DNA from: Streptomyces tuirus
GTDB lineage: Bacteria; Actinomycetota; Actinomycetes; Streptomycetales; Streptomycetaceae
NCBI RefSeq assembly: GCF_014701095.1
Contig: NZ_AP023439.1
Coordinates: 6,312,001 to 6,376,000, forward strand
DNA: 64,000 nucleotides
Reading direction: 5' to 3'
Part shown: in pieces, positions 59,847 through 64,000 of the stretch
How the letters are laid out: each line of letters begins with the position of its first letter
How positions within the stretch are numbered: the stretch's first letter is position 1
Notes under the pieces: model-generated
What the model was told of the DNA's origin: nothing
Database searches by the model: none
The model's input: only the letters and a program-made list of their open reading frames with translations
Program-made: the position numbers and the translations under genes

Positions 59847-60104
59847 ATGACCGGAGTGGACCCTGACCGGCTGGACGACCAGCAGCTCATGAAAGAGCTG
59901 GAGAACATCCACCGCACGCGCCACGACACGCTGCTCTACGGCTCGAACGACGCGCTGCGCGCCCACAACGAGCGCATGGCGCAGCTCGAGGGCGAGTACC
60001 TGCGCCGCAATCCGAGCCGCCTCGTGGCCGCGGGCCGCACACGTGAAGGGGCCCGGGAGCGGGGGAGCGGGGAGTCGGCGACTCCCACGGCCCCCGGCAC
60101 CTGA
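59847..60104 (+). CDS. Small DUF6158-like protein
   Basis: This is an 85-aa soluble protein of unknown function common in Streptomyces. The core PDRLDDQQLMKELENIHRTR to HNERMAQLEGEYLRRNP is helical and strongly conserved-looking; the tail is Arg/Gly/Pro-rich. The start is uncertain: the ATG at 59847 opens MTGVDPDRL after GAGCGGGG, and an ATG at 59817 would add ten acidic residues. It is followed by a duplicated 32-bp sequence and a terminator. Confidence 0.75.
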   Translation: MTGVDPDRLDDQQLMKELENIHRTRHDTLLYGSNDALRAHNERMAQLEGEYLRRNPSRLVAAGRTREGARERGSGESATPTAPGT

Positions 60105-60119
60105 GCCCCGGGTGGGCGC

Positions 60120-60183
60120 GTCCGGCACGGAACCGGCGCGCCCGGATGCCCGTCCGGCACGGAACCGGCGCGCCCTGATGCCC
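60120..60183. repeat. 32-bp tandem duplication
   Basis: A 32-bp unit beginning GTCCGGCACGGAACCGG (60120-60151) is repeated directly at 60152-60183 with one mismatch. It lies between convergent genes, immediately before a terminator hairpin. Confidence 0.85.
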
Positions 60184-60210
60184 CGCCGACGCTGCTCGCG
60201 GTCGGCGGGG
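60181..60210. terminator. Bidirectional hairpin between DUF6158-like gene and pfpI
   Basis: CCCCGCCGAC (60181-60190) pairs perfectly with GTCGGCGGGG (60201-60210) around a 10-nt loop, between convergent stops at 60104 and 60244. Confidence 0.75.
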
Positions 60211-60243
60211 GATGCCTTCAGGCGGTCTGACGCGCGAGGACCC

Positions 60244-60786
60244 TCACGCGGCCTCCTTCGCGAAGACGTCGAGGAACGTCTCGCAGAACGCCTTCAGATC
60301 GTCCGGCTTGCGGCTGGTGACCAGCTTGTTCGCCCCGTGGTCGCAGACCTGGACCTGCTGGTCGACCCAGGTGCCGCCGGCGTTGCGGATGTCCGTCCGC
60401 AGGCTCGGCCAGGACGTGAGCTCCCGGCCGCGTACGACGTCCGCCTCGACCAGCGTCCACGGCGCGTGGCAGATCGCCGCCACGGGCCGGCCGTGCTCGA
60501 AGAAGTCACGGACGAACGCGACGGCCTTGTCGTCCATCCGCAGGAAGTCCGGGTTGGCGACACCGCCCGGCAGTACGAGGGCGTCGAACGCGTCGGGCGA
60601 GGTGTCGCCCACGACCTCGTCCACGGGGAACCTGTCCGCCTTGTCCAGGTGGTTGAAGGCCTGGATCTCGCCCGCTCGCGTCGACACCAGGACCGGCTCG
60701 TGACCGGCGTCCTTCGCGGCCTGCCACGGATCGGTCAGCTCGACTTGTTCGACGCCCTCGGGCGCGACCAGAAACGCGATACGCAT
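60244..60786 (-). CDS. DJ-1/PfpI-family protein
   Basis: This is a 180-aa class I glutamine amidotransferase-like protein. The nucleophile elbow is AAICHAPW with C106 and H107, and E14 in the N-terminal strand completes the usual triad. PfpI/YhbO-type proteins act as peptidases or as deglycases/glyoxalases and are stress-induced in many bacteria. ATG at 60786 after AGGAAAGG. It is downstream of the CBS gene on the same strand (83-nt gap). Confidence 0.92.
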   Translation of the reverse strand: MRIAFLVAPEGVEQVELTDPWQAAKDAGHEPVLVSTRAGEIQAFNHLDKADRFPVDEVVGDTSPDAFDALVLPGGVANPDFLRMDDKAVAFVRDFFEHGRPVAAICHAPWTLVEADVVRGRELTSWPSLRTDIRNAGGTWVDQQVQVCDHGANKLVTSRKPDDLKAFCETFLDVFAKEAA

Positions 60787-60869
60787 GATGTTCGACGTCC
60801 TTTCCTGTTGCGCTTGTCGTTCTTGCGGCCCCCGGCGCCACACGCCGGGCCGCCCCGTTCGGTCCGCGC

Positions 60870-61301
60870 TCATGCATCACCCCGGGCGTCGGGCTCGGCG
60901 CGGCTGATGTCGGCGAGCGGGGACGCGGGGTCCTCGGCCTCGGCAACGTCGCCGAGGCTCACGATGCCCACCGGCAGCCCGTTCTCCACCACCGGCAGCC
61001 GGCGCACCGCGTGCTCGCGCATCAGGGTCACCGCGGTCGCCACCCGGTCGTCGGGCGTCACCGTCACGGGATTGCGGGTGCACGCCGTCCGCGCGCTGAC
61101 CGTCATCGGGTCGACGCCGTCGGCCACGGCCCGTACGACGATGTCACGGTCGGTGAGCACGCCGATCACATCCTGCCCCTCGGCCACCACCACGTCGCCG
61201 ATGTTCTGCGTGCGCATCGCCAGGGCCGCCTCGACGAGCGAAGCGTCCGGGCGCACGGCGACCACACCCGCTGTCATCACGTCCTTGACGTACTCGGCCA
61301 T
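60870..61301 (-). CDS. Two-CBS-domain protein
   Basis: This is a 143-aa pair of CBS domains: VKDVMTAGVVAVRPDASLVEAA to GVLTDRDIVVRAVA and ARTACTRNPVTVTPDDRVATAV to GIVSLGDVAEAE. The paired modules bind adenine nucleotides and act as energy or stress sensors, but the partner is unknown. GGAGGGAAGG lies upstream of GTG (61304) and ATG (61301); I choose the ATG. Same strand as pfpI and the DUF2795 gene (72-nt gap). Confidence 0.93.
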   Translation of the reverse strand: MAEYVKDVMTAGVVAVRPDASLVEAALAMRTQNIGDVVVAEGQDVIGVLTDRDIVVRAVADGVDPMTVSARTACTRNPVTVTPDDRVATAVTLMREHAVRRLPVVENGLPVGIVSLGDVAEAEDPASPLADISRAEPDARGDA

Positions 61302-61373
61302 CACTGGCGCCTTCCCTCCGTTCCCGGGCCGGCGGGGGCGGCGCGGCCGGCCCGCGACGCCCCGCCACGGTCC

Positions 61374-61775
61374 CTACGCGTACTCCTCCGGCCCGGTCTC
61401 ACGGGCCCGGATCAGGGCCTGGGCCAGTTCCTGGACATTGCCGTAGCGCTCCTGGGGCGGCAGGTCCTCCACGGCCTCGACCAGGGCGTCGGGCGCCTGG
61501 TGATCGCGCAGCTCGCGGGCCAGCTCGCGCGCGTTCGCGGGGAACGCCCTGCGACCCAGGATCCGGGCCAGCTCCAGCCGCACCGACTCCAGGGACGTCG
61601 GCGCACGGCTCGGCGTCACCGGCCCGTGGGCGACCTCGGGGTCGTCCTCGGCGGCCGGCTCCGGGTCGTGCCACTCCTCACTGCGCGTGGGGTGGCCTGA
61701 CCTGAGCAGGCCCTGCAGTTCGTGCTTCATCTCGTCGTCCCGGTGGACGCTCAGCCGGTCGCTGCCTCGCTGCAT
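61374..61775 (-). CDS. DUF2795 protein
   Basis: This is a 133-aa protein. The C-terminal part (about 62-128; FPANARELARELRDHQAPDALVEAVEDLP) is a DUF2795 domain, a small helical fold of unknown function common in actinomycetes. The first 60 residues are polar and probably disordered. ATG at 61775 with GGAGGGAG upstream. A sigma-B-like promoter element lies 34 nt before it. Probably cotranscribed with the CBS and pfpI genes. Confidence 0.85.
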   Translation of the reverse strand: MQRGSDRLSVHRDDEMKHELQGLLRSGHPTRSEEWHDPEPAAEDDPEVAHGPVTPSRAPTSLESVRLELARILGRRAFPANARELARELRDHQAPDALVEAVEDLPPQERYGNVQELAQALIRARETGPEEYA

Positions 61776-61808
61776 GTCTCCCTCCAGAGGTTCGGGGGCC
61801 CGCACCGC

Positions 61809-61833
61809 GTACCCGCACACCGGAGGGCGACAC
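61809..61833 (-). promoter_or_regulatory. Sigma-B-type promoter of the DUF2795-CBS-pfpI set
   Basis: On the minus strand GTGT (61833-61830), 15 nt, GGGTAC (61814-61809) is one base from the GTTT/GGGTAC pattern and 34 nt from the DUF2795 start. Confidence 0.45.
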
Positions 61834-61934
61834 AGGTTCCGCCGGCCCGATCGCCGCCGCCCGCACTGGTTTGCGCCATGTCCTGCGGGAGACCCGGATC
61901 ACACCCCCCACATCTCTCTGGGGAAGGACACGCC

Positions 61935-62120
61935 ATGGCGATGCTCGCTGTGCTCATCCCGCTGCTCATGCTCGGAGTGGTGCTGGTGCTGGGCCGGTAC
62001 GAGGAGTTGCTGCTGCCCCAGGAGGACGCCGACCGGCGCGAACCGGCCGGCGTGCCCCCCGCGGCCGCGGCGGCTACTTCTTCTCCCGCCCCGGCAGGAA
62101 CTCCTGCACCTTCGCCTTGA
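61935..62120 (+). CDS. Small single-span membrane protein
   Basis: This is a 61-aa protein: MAMLAVLIPLLMLGVVLVLG forms one transmembrane helix, followed by an acidic ELLLPQEDADRRE segment and an Ala/Pro/Thr tail. The ATG at 61935 has GGGAAGG 7 nt upstream. Its last 47 bases overlap the 3' end of the convergent poxB gene, so the tails of both proteins are encoded on opposite strands of the same DNA. Function unknown. Confidence 0.7.
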   Translation: MAMLAVLIPLLMLGVVLVLGRYEELLLPQEDADRREPAGVPPAAAAATSSPAPAGTPAPSP

Positions 62121-63867
62121 AGCCCCGCTTGACCATTGCCCCCCGGTCCGCGTCGCCCTTCAGGACCGACGCGGCGGTCGCCTCCAGCTGGTCCCAGGTG
62201 GCGTGCGGCGGGATCGGCGGAACAGCCGGATCGGTCAGGAAGTCCAGCACCGCGGGACCGTCCACCTCCAGCGCGGCCCGCCAGGCCGCCTCCACGTCCT
62301 CCGGCTTCTCCACCCGGATGCCGGTCAGCCCCAGGGACCGGGCGAACGCGGCGTACCGCACGTCCGGAAGCTCCTGCGAGGGCAGGAACGACGGCGCGCC
62401 ACCCATGGCCCGCATCTCCCAGGTGACCTGATTCAGATCGTGGTTGTCGAACACCGCGATCACCAGCCGCGGGTCCTCCCACGCGTGCCGGTACTTGGCC
62501 GCCGTGATCAGCTCCGCCATCCCGTTCATCTGCATCGCGCCGTCCCCGACCAGCGCGATCGCCGGCCGGTCCGGATGAGCGAACTTCGCGCCGATCACAT
62601 ACGGCACCGCGCAGCCCATCGTCGCCAGCGTGCCGGAGAGCGAGCCGCGCATCCCCGGCTTCATCGTCACGTGCCGGGCGTACCAGTTGGCCGTGGAGCC
62701 CGAGTCGGACGTGACGATCGCGTCGTCCTGCAGCAGTGGGTTCAGCGCGCGGGCGACGTACTCCGGGTTGATCGGGTCGGCGTCCAGCCCGGCCCGGCGC
62801 TCCATGACCTCACGCCAGCGCGTCACGTTGTCGCAGACCGTGTCGTACCACTCCCGCCCGCGCCCCTCCTCGATCAGCGGGAGCAGCCGCTCCAGCGTGG
62901 CCTTCGCGTCACCGACCAGGTTCACCTCGTACGGGTAGCGCATCCCGACCATGTGCGGATCGATGTCGATCTGCACGCCCCGCGCCGAGCCGTACTCCGG
63001 CAGGAACTGGCTGTACGGGAACGACGACCCGATGGTCAGCAGCGTGTCGCAGTCCCGCATCAGCTCGTACGACGGGCGGGTGCCCAGCAGGCCGATCGAG
63101 CCGGTGACGTACGGCAGTTCATCGCTGAGGACGTCCTTGCCGAGCAGCGCCTTGGCGACGCCCGCGCCGAGCAGCTCGGCCATCTCCTCCACCTCGGCCC
63201 GCGCGCCGGCCGCGCCCTGGCCGACCAGGATCGCCACCTTGTCACCGGAGTTGAGGATCTCCGCGGCCCGCCGCAGCGAGTCGTCCGACGGCACCGTGGT
63301 CCACGCGCTGCGGTCCAGGCTGGAGGGCACCATCTTGAACTCGTGCGTCGGCGGCGCGTAGTCGAGCTCCTGGACGTCGCCGGGGATGATGACCGCGGTC
63401 GGGCAGCGGCGCGCGTACGCCGTGCGGATCGCCCGGTCCAGCACGTTCGGCAGCTGCTCCGGCACCGTCACCGTCTCCACGAAGTCGGAGGCGACGTCCT
63501 TGAACAGCGTGTGCAGATCGACTTCCTGCTGGTAGGAGCCGCCCATCGCGGTGCGGTGCGTCTGGCCGACGATCGCCAGCACCGGCACATGGTCCAGCTT
63601 GGCGTCGTACAGGCCGTTCAGCAGATGGATCGCCCCCGGGCCCGACGTCGCGGCGCACACCCCGAGCCGGCCGCTGAACTTGGCGTAGCCGACCGCCTGG
63701 AGCGCGGACATCTCCTCGTGCCGCGACTGCACGAAACGCGGCTCGTTCTCCGCCCTGCCCCACGCGGCGAGCAGACCGTTGATGCCGTCGCCCGGATAGC
63801 CGAAGACCTGCTCCACTCCCCACTCGCGCAGCCTCCGCAGGACATGGTCGGCGACTTTGGTGCTCAT
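62074..63867 (-). CDS. PoxB-like thiamine-diphosphate enzyme (pyruvate oxidase type)
   Basis: This is a 597-aa thiamine-diphosphate and probably FAD-dependent enzyme of the pyruvate oxidase/acetolactate synthase superfamily. The catalytic Glu lies in QSRHEEMSA (about 49), the glycine-rich SGPGAIHLLNG follows, and the cofactor motif runs from GDGAMQMNGMAEL to NHDLNQ. It probably decarboxylates pyruvate to acetate and CO2, feeding the respiratory chain, as PoxB does in stationary phase. ATG at 63867 after GGGAGG. Its 3' end overlaps the small membrane protein gene. Confidence 0.9.
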   Translation of the reverse strand: MSTKVADHVLRRLREWGVEQVFGYPGDGINGLLAAWGRAENEPRFVQSRHEEMSALQAVGYAKFSGRLGVCAATSGPGAIHLLNGLYDAKLDHVPVLAIVGQTHRTAMGGSYQQEVDLHTLFKDVASDFVETVTVPEQLPNVLDRAIRTAYARRCPTAVIIPGDVQELDYAPPTHEFKMVPSSLDRSAWTTVPSDDSLRRAAEILNSGDKVAILVGQGAAGARAEVEEMAELLGAGVAKALLGKDVLSDELPYVTGSIGLLGTRPSYELMRDCDTLLTIGSSFPYSQFLPEYGSARGVQIDIDPHMVGMRYPYEVNLVGDAKATLERLLPLIEEGRGREWYDTVCDNVTRWREVMERRAGLDADPINPEYVARALNPLLQDDAIVTSDSGSTANWYARHVTMKPGMRGSLSGTLATMGCAVPYVIGAKFAHPDRPAIALVGDGAMQMNGMAELITAAKYRHAWEDPRLVIAVFDNHDLNQVTWEMRAMGGAPSFLPSQELPDVRYAAFARSLGLTGIRVEKPEDVEAAWRAALEVDGPAVLDFLTDPAVPPIPPHATWDQLEATAASVLKGDADRGAMVKRGFKAKVQEFLPGREKK

Positions 63868-63910
63868 GTACGACCTCCCGGACGTAGGGGGACAGAGCCG
63901 GCGGTACGAG

Positions 63911-63934
63911 TCACCCTGCGCGACGGCGGAAAAC
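63911..63934 (-). promoter_or_regulatory. Possible sigma-B-type promoter of poxB
   Basis: Minus-strand GTTT (63934-63931), 14 nt, GGGTGA (63916-63911) matches the -35 element and four to five of six -10 bases. It is 44 nt before the start codon. Weak by itself; it gains weight from similar sites at 46141, 43101 and 61809. Confidence 0.35.
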
Positions 63935-64000
63935 CTGTCCGGGTTTGCGGGTGGGGGCCGGGGGCAGGCGCCCATGAGTGCTTCGGACAGGAGGCACGTC

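Noticed and set aside
1..64000. Search by eye for tRNA, rRNA, insertion sequences and phage genes
   Set aside because: I found no cloverleaf-like sequence, no transposase motifs and no phage structural genes; the holin-family protein at 43136 is a common chromosomal membrane protein.

Overview
The window is about 73% GC, with dense gene packing, frequent GTG starts, ATGA/GTGA start-stop overlaps, twin SpoIIE-type phosphatases, an F420-dependent oxidoreductase and a gas vesicle cluster of the gvpO-A-F-G-Y-Z-J-L-S-K type. Together these point to a Streptomyces chromosome. The gene order resembles what I remember of the S. coelicolor SCO645x-SCO651x region, but I could not check that here. I see no prophage, insertion sequence, CRISPR array, rRNA or tRNA.

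Left part (1-14.3 kb): a PAS/GAF/PP2C phosphatase diverges from a Tat-exported family 2 beta-galactosidase with an inserted LamG-like domain. Next come an ArsR metal sensor, an Ada-AlkA fusion with an alkylguanine methyltransferase, and a same-strand ADP-ribosylglycohydrolase-Nudix-sirtuin set that looks like ADP-ribose/NAD turnover. Glycerate kinase and the phosphatidylserine genes psd-pssA follow.

Central metabolic block (14.4-23.9 kb, all minus strand): tandem 3-hydroxybutyryl-CoA dehydrogenase, a TetR regulator, ccr, ethylmalonyl-CoA mutase (meaA), a CitE-like lyase, a MaoC hydratase and an acyl-CoA dehydrogenase. These would carry crotonyl-CoA through ethylmalonyl-CoA, methylsuccinyl-CoA, mesaconyl-CoA and methylmalyl-CoA to glyoxylate plus propionyl-CoA, which also supplies polyketide extender units. 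Two features stand out: a palindromic element sitting in frame inside the start of meaA, and a 15-bp palindrome filling the spacer of a predicted ccr promoter.

Middle (24-42 kb): a HEAT-repeat protein, an acetyltransferase with a truncated RidA remnant, a secreted TAP-like peptidase, a radical SAM protein behind a LexA (SOS) box, an SRPBCC protein, a drug-exporter fused to three carboxypeptidase-regulatory-like domains, and a second phosphatase that also carries a histidine-kinase-like ATPase domain. These are followed by an operon of four different peptidases (M55, M20, S9, S66) and a secreted S15-type peptidase.

Right part (42-64 kb) has a stress and dormancy flavour: a small membrane protein, an SDR, an F420-type oxidoreductase, an NDH-transketolase-LigD polymerase operon, the complete Streptomyces-type gas vesicle cluster, ABC-F, PfpI, CBS-domain and DUF2795 proteins and a PoxB-like enzyme. 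Several of these genes have sequences resembling sigma-B-type promoters (GTTT, 14-16 nt, GGGTAC). The best candidates for undescribed biology are the in-frame palindromic element in meaA, the oppositely charged tails of GvpY and GvpZ, the peptidase operon, and the transporter fusion.
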